A DNA stretch of 64,000 bases, taken from positions 2,496,501 through 2,560,500 of the forward strand of contig QLII01000001.1 of assembly GCA_003259005.1 (NCBI GenBank), written 5' to 3'. The first letter of the stretch is position 1. Every line of letters begins with the position of its first letter. Under the pieces are notes generated by a model. The model was not told the origin of the DNA. It searched no databases and saw only the letters and a list, made by a program, of their open reading frames with translations. Below, piece after piece: positions 55,313-64,000 of this stretch. Made by a program: the position numbers and the translations under genes. This stretch comes from Spirosoma telluris. Lineage in GTDB: Bacteria > Bacteroidota > Bacteroidia > Cytophagales > Spirosomataceae.

Positions 55313-55554
55313 ATGACACTTAATCTTATCCTGCTTGGTAGCAGCCTCGTGCTGCTTTACCTATTTCGAACCTTTCGTTTTCGAAAGGGCTGTCCCAAAT
55401 GCGGCAACCCCATCCCGACCGGGTTCGTCGGCACAACCTTATGAAGCTTATCCCCAGCAAGGCTTATCGCTGCACTGCCTGTGGAAAGCGTTTTTACCGA
55501 ATTGGCACAACGGGTTCATCTTCATTTATGCCCACTAAGCATCTATCTGTTTAA
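55313..55554 (+). CDS. Small zinc-ribbon membrane protein, copy 2 (frame broken once)
   Basis: About 80 aa when one C is restored at 55419-55420: CPKCGNPIPTRVRRHNLMKL then KAYRCTACGKRFYRIGTTG. The N-terminus (MTLNLILLGSSLVLLYLFRT) is hydrophobic. CxxC pairs and the spacing match the 54907 protein, of which it is a divergent relative. Function unknown. Confidence 0.6.
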
Positions 55555-55649
55555 GTTAGCCTATTAGAACGTTAATTGATTCGGTCATCAGGCTTTCCTT
55601 TTCAGGGCTTGCTCCTTATTGACTTCTTACTACTACACATATGACTTTC

Positions 55650-55681
55650 AAATCCCGATTGGCGGCTACTAATCGGGATTT
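55650..55681 (+). terminator. Terminator hairpin
   Basis: AAATCCCGATT (55650-55660) pairs with AATCGGGATTT (55671-55681), then TT. Ends the small zinc-ribbon gene cluster. Confidence 0.6.
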
Positions 55682-55771
55682 TAGCAACCTTTTGCGCTTT
55701 ACCAGGTTCTATAGATTCAGTCAACGCCAACTACTTATGACCTGACTTCTGCTTCACCAAAGCTTATTGTC

Positions 55772-55885
55772 ATGGAAATCAAGATGAAATCCCTGCCCAT
55801 CCCAGGACCATGGACACTCATTGCCCTTATCTCGGCTTCACTGTTCTGGCATGTTATTACGAACATCTGTCAACTAATTTTCTAA
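55772..55885 (+). CDS. Tiny membrane ORF
   Basis: 37 codons (MEIKMKSLPIPGPWTLIALI SASLFW without the gap) predicting a single hydrophobic helix. It has no support beyond hydrophobicity and a basic start, so it is a candidate only. Confidence 0.3.
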   Translation: MEIKMKSLPIPGPWTLIALISASLFWHVITNICQLIF

Positions 55886-56229
55886 GCAATCTTAATTTCC
55901 TTATGGCCTGACTTTCGATCGTCAGCATTCGTCTTCATCATGGACATGATATTGGCATAGGCTTTATAAGGTTGCCCACGAGCACGTAGACTGCTATGGT
56001 TAGTATCTAGTATACCGATTAAGGGTAAGAGCTTTAGCTGCAGCAATATATCTTTAAAGGCAGACCTATTTTAACTGGGTCAACCTGGTAAGCTGAATCA
56101 GGTACCAACCCGCCAGCATGCGGGGATTGCCCTGATTTTTTCCTTCTCCATACGCAACAAACAGTTTGACAACTAACTTGTTCCATTCATTATACTAAAG
56201 AGCACACCTTACCATAAACGACAATTTTG
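55886..56229. other. Gene-free stretch before the beta-helix gene
   Basis: No reading frame, RNA or repeat of note in 344 bp; a promoter for the beta-helix gene may lie near 56223-56230 (CAATTTTG, one mismatch to TAnnTTTG). Confidence 0.4.
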
Positions 56230-57856
56230 ATGTCAGTTAACGTTAAAGATCCTCAATTTGGAGCCAAAGGTGATGGTTCGGTCGATGACTCAGTAGCCAT
56301 TCAGAATGCGATTAATTATGCCAGCTCGCTAAGTGCCAACCCATTTGCAAAATACTCTGCTACAGTTTATTTTCCAGCAGGTTATTATCTAATCTCCAAC
56401 TCAATTAATATCACCAATAAGATAGGCGTGTGGCTGGTTGGCGATGGAGGAAGCTATTTAAATACCGTTATATTAGGCAATACAGGTAGCCGACCGATCT
56501 TTGACTTCAGTGGGTCGTCCCATTCGGGCTGTGAAAACTTCACCTTTCTAAATACCGGCACCCCAACGGCTTCCACTTCATCGGTTGGTGTACAATTTGC
56601 CTTAACCAGTACAGGAGGGCTAAATTGTGGAATTCGGAGGTGCTATTTCCAGTTAGTCGATTATCCAGCAGCCAATGGCGGATTTGGCTCGATTGGTATT
56701 CTTAATGTTCGTAGCGAAGAGTTTTATATCCATGACTGCGTCGTTCGCACCAATACGCCACTTATTCTAAGCGCCCGCTCCGATATTAGTGTGATAGGAG
56801 CCACGTATACGGTGTCGAGTGCCTACCAAACGGTTACCAGTGGCCTGGGCAGCATGGGGTCACCACGATTGATGGCACTTCATTTCAATCGCTTGAGAAA
56901 CGCCAGCCAGCCATGGTACTCGTCAATACGAATAATATAAATTTTCATGGGTACCTGGGTCGTGCTGCCAATAATACAGGCACGAATGAAACCGCTATCT
57001 TATGCTCTGGCTATACGACTAGCTTAAAGGTGCATGCAACTATTGAATCCTTTTCGCGAATTCTTCAGATCAGAGATTCGGGTTTTGAAAACTGCGATAT
57101 TGACGCTGTGGTAGCTAACTCAACCGCACCCACAACCGAATTAATCGATATAACAAACTCTTTAGTAACGGGGCTTCGTGCCCGTGTAGCACTCCCTAAT
57201 CCTGCCGACCGACCTAACCGATTTGTGTTGTATCATGCTCCTGCCGGTGCGAATCAGCGGGTAGCGGGTTCTGCATTCAATAGCGAGATTACCTGTTATT
57301 ATGCAGCTGGTAACCAGTTTATGATTACCCCTAATTTACTTAGGACTTGTGTAAACATAGGACTACACTCAGCAAACCCATTTGAAAAACGTGGGGGACG
57401 AATCCGCTTATTGACAAATTCTACGATTTCGGCTGGCTTGGTACAATCAATTACGCCTGTTGTTGCCTTTCAATTTCAACAAGCGGTTCAGACTCCGGTG
57501 AGTAATACAAACGCGGGTTATTATCGAGTCTGGCTTGAAGGCACTTTTCGGGCGGGAGGGTATGGTTCCGGGGCGCTGGCCGTTTTGTATTTTCAGGCCC
57601 AACTCGTGGTTAATCAACGGGGGATGGTAGCTTTGACTCTCCTTCTGCAACAGTCATTATTCTGGATCAAACGATGACGAACGCAGCTTACCTGACCATT
57701 ACTGGCGTATTAGTGGACATCACATTTGCCAATGGTAAAGGTCAGGTTACCGTAACACCAAGAGTAATAGGAACAGGTGGAGCCGAACCTATAAATTACG
57801 ACGGCACGGCTGAAATCCGAAGTGACTTTTTCCTAAATGATCCGATTCCTTTGTAG
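56230..57856 (+). CDS. Pectate-lyase-superfamily beta-helix protein (frame broken twice)
   Basis: About 542 aa. ATG 56230 (MSVNVKDPQFGAKGDG) lies after TTG 56227. The N-terminal FGAKGDGSVDDSVAIQNAIN and VYFPAGYYLISNSI are signatures of the pectate_lyase_3/GH28-like parallel beta-helix found in phage tailspikes and polysaccharide-degrading enzymes. Restoring a G at 56856-56859 and at 57619-57623 joins GSMGVTTIDGTSFQSLEKRQ and NQRGDGSFDSPSATVIILDQ. The C-terminal part (QLVVNQRG..., DITFANGKGQVTVTPRVIGT) is another beta domain. No signal peptide was found. It converges on the glycosyltransferase operon. Confidence 0.82.
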
Positions 57857-57878
57857 CTGACCTTTAACACGATAAAGT

Positions 57879-58810
57879 TCATCTGAGCACCACATTGCGC
57901 CTATCCACCGATTCCCAAAACGATTGGTGCATACTTATCTTTCGCTTAATATAATCCGGCAACAATTCATTCCAGTAACCAACCCGGTAACCCACATACT
58001 TTGCTACTGTACGAAGTACTTGTTGAGGTACCAGATGCAGCTTTTTGTCCCTTAGATAAGCCCATTCCTGTAATACATATCTGACTCCTTCGGATTCAGC
58101 TTTTGTAAACGGTTTCAGGACGGATTTCTGTTGCCGATGGAATACGCCAATGTCAAAATACCGCTCAAACTCCTCCAAATCGTGTAATTGTGGGAGTGGT
58201 AAACGGCAGCCTCGGCACAATAAAAGATGCGCTTATCGTTGAGAATCATGCGGGCTCCAACCGAGACATCTTCTCCCAGAATGGTGTCTGAAGGAAACCC
58301 ACCAATGGCAAACAGAATATCCTTTTTATAAGCAGCAAATGAATTTGAACAATGGCAGGCCTTTATTCCCATTAACGCAATATCATTTTTCGACTTCAGT
58401 TTACTTTGAGCCGGATAGTTTGCAAACCGGGCAAACTGGCTCATCACATCCGCATCAGGATGGGGTAACTGCCGCCCGTAGGCCAATGCAATATCATCGT
58501 CACTAAACAGGGCTTCAATTAATCGTGCCAATGTATCAGGGTGGGAAGGTAATGCATCCTGTGTCATAAATACGATAGCATCACCTTTGGCTACTGATGC
58601 GCCATAATTACGGGTGGCTCCATGATTGAATGAACTGGTAGGAATCGATAGGAACGGTATATTGTGCTGCTTTAAATACGGTACGGTACCATCCGTTGAC
58701 GAAGAATCAATGATGACTAATTCATGCTCCAACGTTTGCGCACGCAAACTTTGCAATAAAGCTGGCAGGTATTTAATTGCATTGAGTGTAGGAATAACAA
58801 TGGATACCAT
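57879..58810 (-). CDS. Glycosyltransferase family 2 (frame broken once)
   Basis: About 310 aa. GT-A fold: VSIVIPTLNAIKYLPALLQS, LVIIDSSSTDGTVPYLKQHN, ATRNYGASVAKGDAIVFMTQ with the acidic DxD-type site at QDALPSHPDT, and EDVSVGARMILNDKRIFYC. Restoring one G at 58175-58176 joins YHSHNYTIW to EEFERYFDIGVFHRQQ. Rhamnosyltransferase-like (RfbF). It is the last gene of the leftward polysaccharide operon, 4 bp after the next GT2 gene. Confidence 0.87.
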
Positions 58811-58814
58811 GCGT

Positions 58815-59564
58815 TTAAAAAAGAAGACGTGACAATAACGCCAAAATCAGCCAAAAACGGTTGTAAAATTTGCGTAAAAACGAATACGATTCCTCACCTG
58901 TTGGCGACACATTGTTACCATGTCGCACATATAGTATCATAGGGGTGCTATTAAAATACACTTTACCTTTTAGTTCAACCAGCAAGCCGATCCACCAGTC
59001 ATGCATATAAATATGTGTAGGAAATGGCAGGGCATATTCCAGAATAGTACGTCGAAAAGCCATACAGCAGCCCATGTAAGAATTTTTATATAGGTTACGA
59101 ACCAAGCCAGATTTGCTTCCACGAGCCGAGAAGAAAGAGGGATACAATTCGCACAAATTGGCATCAACTACCTTACAATCAGTAAGTACCAGATCATATT
59201 GCTGCAATAATATAAGCGTGCTATTTACTTTTTCAGGTAACCAGATATCATCCTGATCGCTCAAAAAGATAATATCCCCTGTCGAACGCTCCAGTGCATG
59301 CTGAAAATTTCCTACTGGACCTTTACGGTTTTCATTATAAATGAATTTGATTCTATAATCCATGCATCGACTAACAACCACCGATGTCTGGTCCGTTGAA
59401 TAATCATCTGATATAATAACTTCATCATTATCTCCTAGTTGCGGCAAAATGGATTTCAATTGCCGCTCTATAACTTGCTCTCCATTATAGGAGGCTAAAC
59501 AAACACTGATCTTAGGCCTATTAATCAACGACTTAGCTTGAACGTTATTCTGGGAATCCCCCAT
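58815..59564 (-). CDS. Glycosyltransferase family 2
   Basis: 249 aa. ISVCLASYNGEQVIERQLKS and DDYSTDQTSVVVSRCMDY are the nucleotide-sugar binding region; the acidic metal site is FLSDQDDIWLPEKV. CMAFRRTILEYALPFPTHIY and GNNVSP are typical of WcaA/RfbF-like transferases for surface polysaccharides. The start overlaps the polymerase gene stop by 40 bp, suggesting translational coupling. Confidence 0.9.
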   Translation of the reverse strand: MGDSQNNVQAKSLINRPKISVCLASYNGEQVIERQLKSILPQLGDNDEVIISDDYSTDQTSVVVSRCMDYRIKFIYNENRKGPVGNFQHALERSTGDIIFLSDQDDIWLPEKVNSTLILLQQYDLVLTDCKVVDANLCELYPSFFSARGSKSGLVRNLYKNSYMGCCMAFRRTILEYALPFPTHIYMHDWWIGLLVELKGKVYFNSTPMILYVRHGNNVSPTGEESYSFLRKFYNRFWLILALLSRLLF

Positions 59565-60799
59565 ATTATCTTCAAACGCAGGAATGGATACACAATGAAG
59601 AAATAAAGTACCAGAATACCTGAAATGTATAAAAAAAATAATTCTATATCTAAGATAGGTTCAAATGCCATTGTTCCCAACGCAAAACTCAAAACAGGAG
59701 GTAACTTAACAAATCTAGCCAGATAATTCTTCCGTAGCGCTCCGACTACACAAGCAATAAATACACAATACGGAATGAGCCAGGTATAGCCAAGCACAGC
59801 TACTTGCAGGGGTAAGATGAAGTTAGGGCCAACTGAAAACGGTATAATTCTCCCCTGATCCAGTTCATACAGCTGCCAGCCAATGCTTTGGGTTTGAATA
59901 GGTACAACTCGCTTAATAAAAATGCCGAAGACCGATTTAATGTATTCGCCGAGTCCAGAAGGAATGTGCTGTTCTGCGTTGTTTACCAGATATAGATCCA
60001 AGCCATCACCAGCTGCGAGAAGCCTGTTGAGCATGGCTAGATAGCCATCTTTAATACTAATTTCCTGGCTATAAAACGAGGTAACTATTGCCAGAATCAT
60101 AAGGGCAAAGAATATCCCAACAAGCCCCCAAACGTTTATCTGCCGTAATTTTCTGACTGGAAATAACTCAGGAAATAAATAAACATAATACCCAAACATC
60201 ATGATTACCCCAATCAATGAAGATCGCCCTCCGGCAATTATGTCCATGACTATATTTACAACCAGCATGAAATAGACAAATCTCTTCAGATTATGTCTAG
60301 TGGTTATCAGAACAAACGTATAATATAGAAAAAAAGGCCGGGCGCCTAATTGTAAAATATATTGAACAGGACTCCGGCCTTCAATTTGTTTGAATTTATA
60401 CAAAAACCACTCTACGGGTGAGTTCGCTTTTAATGCATAGATAATAAATTCATATCGGCTCGCCATAAACAAAACTAAACACACAAAATACATAGTCACT
60501 ACTTTGTGTTGTAGCGGAGTCTTACGAACAGCAGTTTCCGTAGGAATTCGAGTGACAATATAGAGAGTCGATAAATATATTGTAAACGTCAGAATGAATA
60601 ATATGGACGAGGCATTAAGTCCATATTTATATATATAGCCAGCTAATAATGACAATACACTCGCACACCATAAAAGGTGAAAGCATAGGGGGTCAATGAG
60701 TGTCGATATCCTATGACGAAAAGTGAATAAGAATAGAGAAATTAATAGTACTAAGGCAGTAATTAAAACGAAGACATCATACTTTTCGTAATAATACAT
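59525..60799 (-). CDS. Polysaccharide polymerase, Wzy-like membrane protein
   Basis: 424 aa with about 10-12 transmembrane helices (FVLITALVLLISLFLFTFRH, ILFILTFTIYLSTLYIV, LVGIFFALMILAIVTSFY, YTWLIPYCVFIACVVGALR). A large loop in the middle with IIAGGRSSLIGVIMMFGYYV, an Arg-Ser pair typical of O-antigen polymerases, supports Wzy-type repeat-unit polymerisation. Start overlaps the upstream gene by 23 bp. A flippase and length regulator are not in view. Confidence 0.8.
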   Translation of the reverse strand: MYYYEKYDVFVLITALVLLISLFLFTFRHRISTLIDPLCFHLLWCASVLSLLAGYIYKYGLNASSILFILTFTIYLSTLYIVTRIPTETAVRKTPLQHKVVTMYFVCLVLFMASRYEFIIYALKANSPVEWFLYKFKQIEGRSPVQYILQLGARPFFLYYTFVLITTRHNLKRFVYFMLVVNIVMDIIAGGRSSLIGVIMMFGYYVYLFPELFPVRKLRQINVWGLVGIFFALMILAIVTSFYSQEISIKDGYLAMLNRLLAAGDGLDLYLVNNAEQHIPSGLGEYIKSVFGIFIKRVVPIQTQSIGWQLYELDQGRIIPFSVGPNFILPLQVAVLGYTWLIPYCVFIACVVGALRKNYLARFVKLPPVLSFALGTMAFEPILDIELFFLYISGILVLYFFIVYPFLRLKIIWGIPRITFKLSR

Positions 60800-61526
60800 A
60801 GTGTATAAAGTATTTTAGATGAAGTATGTATGACAAAATAGTACCGGTTAATTTCCCTACATATTTATTCCGCACTAAGTTAGTTTCTTTTAAGGAAAGG
60901 TTCGTATCAAAGCTACTCCCATTACTTCCACATTGAGCAACGAGTATATCCATTTTTTGGGCTGCAATTTTCCCTCGCCAGGCAATAAGATTCAGTTCAT
61001 AGTCAGCTATGATTCGCAGGCGAATGTCATATCGAAAATCAGTAAAAAGTGATTTATGGTAAAAAGCGGCTTGATGATGTACTGTATTTTGTAAACTAGT
61101 TTTCCAGTCTAATGATGAGTTAAAAACTTTACCGGTGTCATATATAACCGAACCATACACTAGTTTACTAAGGGTATTTTGTAATAGGGGCAAGATAGCG
61201 GATAAAACGCCCTCCTTAAGTTGGTCGTCTGCACCCAGAAAATAAATCCAATTGCCACGGGCTCTGGCTATACCTTTATTCATAGCATCATAAATTCCAA
61301 AGTCCGGTTCGCTAATCCAATAGGACAGGCGCGACTCATATCGTCGAATAATAGCTAAAGTACCATCGTTGCTCCCCCCATCAATTACAATTACTTCAAC
61401 CTGTTCAGCCTGCGAAAGTATACTTTTTAAGGAATGCTCGATTGTTGATACTGCATTATAGACAACAACAATCACACTCAATTGATAATCAACATATTGA
61501 TCACACACAAAAGCTTCCTTGTTCAT
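60777..61526 (-). CDS. Glycosyltransferase family 2 (WcaA-like)
   Basis: 249 aa. LSVIVVVYNAVSTIEHSLKS, QVEVIVIDGGSNDGTLAIIR, DFGIYDAMNKGIARARGNWI and FLGADDQLKEGVLSAILPLL are classic GT2 motifs; the DD metal site is at ADD. FYHKSLFTDFRYDIRLRIIA is the acceptor side. An inverting transferase of the polysaccharide operon; sugar unknown. Confidence 0.9.
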   Translation of the reverse strand: MNKEAFVCDQYVDYQLSVIVVVYNAVSTIEHSLKSILSQAEQVEVIVIDGGSNDGTLAIIRRYESRLSYWISEPDFGIYDAMNKGIARARGNWIYFLGADDQLKEGVLSAILPLLQNTLSKLVYGSVIYDTGKVFNSSLDWKTSLQNTVHHQAAFYHKSLFTDFRYDIRLRIIADYELNLIAWRGKIAAQKMDILVAQCGSNGSSFDTNLSLKETNLVRNKYVGKLTGTILSYILHLKYFIHYVLLRKV

Positions 61527-61549
61527 AACCAGATACGGTGAAAAGTCAA

Positions 61550-62671
61550 TCAGGCGTTTCTATCAGACAATATGGATTCATAAAGTGATACAGTTTCTTT
61601 TACTGTTTTCTGCCATGAAAATTTAGCTAATTGTTCTCTACCTCTTAAAATTAATGTTTCACGGAGAGTCGAATCAACGATCAGTTTCGTTACGGCATCA
61701 ACCATCGAATCGGGTTGAGCTGGGTCAATGTAGAGGGCCGCTTCACCAGCAACTTCAGGTAGTGAACTACGATTACTAATAATACATGGACAATCACAGG
61801 CGAAGGCTTCAAGCACAGGAATACCAAACCCTTCATAGTAAGATGGAAAAATAAAAGCAACTGCCTGCTGGTATAATTTCGTTAACACGTCATCATTAAT
61901 TGGTTTTTGCTCAACAGCAGCTTCAACACCCAAAGAGCGTATAAATTCGTATTCTTCTTTTGTAAAATGCCCCCCTCCTGCGCACACAAGTTTTAGTTTA
62001 TATCGTTTAAGTAACGGATGTATTGCTGCTAGAAGACCAAGAAAATTCTTATAATGATGTCGGTGACCTACATACAATAGATATGGGTTTTCAGTAGTGG
62101 TAATATCGGGATATTTATTGGGTTTTGGCGAAAGTGAGCTTCCTAAATAAATAACCTCTATTTTTTCAGGCTTTATATTAAACAAATCAACTATGTCTCG
62201 TTTTGTACTTTGAGATATAGCAATTATACGGTCAGCTTTCTGAGCAATTGATTGTTTACGCGCGGTTATAATTTTATCGAGAGCTAATTCCTGGTATTTA
62301 GTTGAAAGTTTCTCATGAATCATATCTAAGAAGGTTATCACAAAAGGTCTTCCATGAATATAATTTACAAAATAAGGGTCATAATAGGTCGCGTGGAAAA
62401 TGTCATATTTCTTAGTATAAATCAGTGGTAAGGTCTGATATTTGTTAAGGCGATATACTAATGCTTCTCGTTTTTCAAATGGTTGATTTGGAAAGAATGG
62501 CTTAACACTAAATTCTTTATCTTTTAGATAAACATTGTTCGAATATAAAGTGGGCAAATAAGCAGTATGCTCAGAGCACCGATTTATACCACTCATTAAT
62601 TCCGCATAATAACGAGATATTCCACCATAATTTTGTAATGAAAATGTTTGATGGTCAAAAAATATAGTCAT
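61550..62671 (-). CDS. Glycosyltransferase family 4
   Basis: 373 aa GT-B enzyme. FDHQTFSLQNYGGISRYYAE is the N-terminal glycine loop; ADRIIAISQSTKRDIVDLF precedes the sugar-nucleotide domain with YLLYVGHRHHYKNFLGLLAA and the EX7E motif FIFPSYYEGFGIPVLEAFAC. Retaining transferase using a UDP- or GDP-sugar. Lies between two other transferases of the operon. Confidence 0.92.
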   Translation of the reverse strand: MTIFFDHQTFSLQNYGGISRYYAELMSGINRCSEHTAYLPTLYSNNVYLKDKEFSVKPFFPNQPFEKREALVYRLNKYQTLPLIYTKKYDIFHATYYDPYFVNYIHGRPFVITFLDMIHEKLSTKYQELALDKIITARKQSIAQKADRIIAISQSTKRDIVDLFNIKPEKIEVIYLGSSLSPKPNKYPDITTTENPYLLYVGHRHHYKNFLGLLAAIHPLLKRYKLKLVCAGGGHFTKEEYEFIRSLGVEAAVEQKPINDDVLTKLYQQAVAFIFPSYYEGFGIPVLEAFACDCPCIISNRSSLPEVAGEAALYIDPAQPDSMVDAVTKLIVDSTLRETLILRGREQLAKFSWQKTVKETVSLYESILSDRNA

Positions 62672-62690
62672 TATTCAGCATGTATTTACA

Positions 62691-63673
62691 TCAGAGATTT
62701 GACATCGTGGTCAGCTCTTTTAGTTTTGTCTGTATTTTCGAAAAATCTCCCTGATAAAGTGCTTTCATCAATGACTTGATTTTAGATTTCCACCAGGAAG
62801 GCAGTTGATAGAACTGAGCAAATGCATAGGTTAACGCTTCTTTATTCAGTACCAGATTGGATGGATGACTCATCTGGTTAACCTCAATGGGTACTGTGGG
62901 TAAATTAGCAAATTCGGAATCAGTCAACGTGTTCGTTGCGCCTTCTCCAAAACCAATATTTGTTATTAGATTTTGGTTGGGTATGATACACAACCCCTGG
63001 TGTTTCCAAATAGTAAACACCCATTGATAATCCCAGGTATCAATTTTACCCGAATACGTTTTATCGAAGGCCGTTTTCCAGTAAGACTGTGAAGGAGCAT
63101 AAGTCACCATCTGATTGATGGATTTTAAACGCTTAAACTCAGGATACTCCTTCATGGTGATATCATACAATTTCCAGGCTCGACGCCAGGTAGCCCACCC
63201 CCAGATGTGTGGTATACTGGAGAAGAAATAGGCATCTGGACCCCATGTATGGTTACCATATAAGTTAGCTCCCCGATATGCATGATTTTAGGCTCATTAA
63301 CATACCGCTGGAGCAAAACCTGGCAAAAGTCAAAAAATGTCAGGTCAGGCAAACAGTCATCTTCCAGAATAATTCCAGCCTCCACATGCTCAAAAAACCA
63401 GTTGATCGCCGAACTAACGGCTTGCCTACAGCCCAGATTTTCAGCTCTAAACAGCGTATGAATTGTACAGGGCCAGTCGACAAGAGTCGCTATCTCCTGA
63501 CATTGCTTTGTTGCCTCATTATCAGCTAGTCGATCAGGTCTGGGGCCATCCACTGTGAGATAGAGTGACTCAGGCTTAACTTCCCGGATACGCTCGAATA
63601 CGCGTAATGCCTGAGCCGGGCGGTTAAACATGATTAACAGGACAGGAACGTTACAGGATGCGTTTATTTCCAT
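62691..63673 (-). CDS. Glycosyltransferase-like protein, GT-A fold (frame broken once)
   Basis: About 327 aa. Start MEINASCNVPVLLIMFNRPA; YLTVDGPRPDRLADNEATK and GIILEDDCLPDLTFFDFCQV show the nucleotide-binding and acidic (EDD) site. Restoring one G at 63271-63274 yields IGGANLYGNHTWGPDAYFFS and SIPHIWGWATWRRAWKLYDI; the HIWGWATW motif is typical of a family of Bacteroidota/cyanobacterial hemolytic-protein-HlpA-like glycosyltransferases. Part of the polysaccharide operon. Confidence 0.85.
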
Positions 63674-63700
63674 TTCTCACGTTGGTAGTCCATCGAACGC

Positions 63701-64000
63701 TCACTGATGGTCTAGGTATTGCACAATGCCGCCGATGGCTGTTCGTGGTTGCTTATCGCCAGCCGGTGCCAAACTAACCTGTCGGGTTAGAAATATTGAT
63801 GTTGTTGTGGCATAGCCATTAATGGGATTGAAACCTGCCATATCTACCTCTATCAAATCGGTACTTCGCAGGAAAGCTGCCGATTCAATGAACCAGTCCG
63901 AATTATCCAAAATCATGAAACCCGTAGCAGATAATTGCGGTCTTGCCTTATGAGTACAATCATACCGATGGCTACCATCCACAATAATTACATCAAAAGG
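63701..64000 (-). CDS. Class I SAM-dependent methyltransferase-like protein, C-terminal part
   Basis: Runs off the right edge; 99 residues visible. PFDVIIVDGSHRYDCTHKAR and ATGFMILDNSDWFIESAAFL resemble the SAM-methyltransferase segment where the acidic VDG motif and a following DN mark the active-site side. A role in methylating a sugar of the polysaccharide would fit its position as the first visible gene of the operon, but its N-terminus is not in the window. Confidence 0.75.
   Translation of the reverse strand, partial: PFDVIIVDGSHRYDCTHKARPQLSATGFMILDNSDWFIESAAFLRSTDLIEVDMAGFNPINGYATTTSIFLTRQVSLAPAGDKQPRTAIGGIVQYLDHQ

Noticed and set aside
1722..63274. Programmed ribosomal frameshifting as the explanation for the many broken genes
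   Set aside because: The break sites lack a common slippery heptamer plus downstream structure and affect unrelated genes at different G/C runs; base loss is simpler. Only the A8 run in the IS630 transposase remains a possible exception.
1..64000. tRNA genes, riboswitches, a replication origin, or an intact prophage
   Set aside because: I saw no cloverleaf, known riboswitch core, dnaA-box cluster or phage structural genes by reading; a covariance-model scan would settle the RNA question.

Overview
The window looks like a chromosomal segment from an aerobic Bacteroidota bacterium of the Cytophagales, most like Spirosoma or a close relative. The grounds are family content (DUF4403 lipoprotein, DUF2027-Smr protein, ECF42-type sigma factor beside a DGPF/YCII protein, FG-GAP lipoprotein, OmpA with a carboxypeptidase-regulatory domain), promoters of the Bacteroidota TAnnTTTG type placed very close to start codons, and few Shine-Dalgarno sites. 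The genus is inference; the sequence does not name it.

Layout. 0-9.4 kb: OxyR-like regulator, hemH, an AhpD-like protein and peroxiredoxin (oxidative stress), a cytochrome/FG-GAP lipoprotein, OmpA and an EamA exporter. 9.4-17.9 kb: an unknown 634-aa protein behind a SNF2 helicase, a DUF433/DUF5615 pair, nadE and an EcsC-like protein. 18-28.9 kb: two convergent L,D-transpeptidases, FAS1 protein, ECF42 sigma plus YCII protein, FKBP isomerase, Sua5, phosphotransferase and two tandem outer-membrane barrels. 29-38 kb: acyl-CoA dehydrogenase, PLP deaminase, RluD-type pseudouridine synthase, an AsmA-like/GT51 transglycosylase and glycosyltransferases. 38.9-44.2 kb: rpsP-rimM-trmD, rnpB, DUF4403 and DUF2027-Smr. 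44.7-46.8 kb: a scar with a truncated response regulator, a degenerate IS630 and a probable IS1 remnant. 46.8-57.9 kb: epimerase, ketopantoate-reductase-like protein, CocE-type hydrolase, MocR regulator divergent from a class V aminotransferase, small zinc-ribbon proteins and a beta-helix protein. 57.9-64 kb: a leftward exopolysaccharide operon with five glycosyltransferase-type genes, a Wzy-like polymerase and a methyltransferase.

Reading-frame quality. I find 23 single-base frame breaks in 19 genes. Nearly all are the loss of one base from a short homopolymer, usually G/C. They hit genes that should be intact (nadE, trmD, hemH, RluD-type). I therefore treat them as probable sequencing or assembly errors and annotate whole genes across them, giving each break point.

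Most unusual signals. (1) A set of about 15 intergenic elements whose two inverted arms are each built from degenerate copies of a short word. The word differs by locus, but several word classes recur; one element sits inside helix P12 of RNase P RNA and others supply stop codons. (2) Four GC-rich inserts of 15-16 bp in one IS630 transposase, two of them 14/16 identical. Three shift the frame, and removing each restores family motifs.
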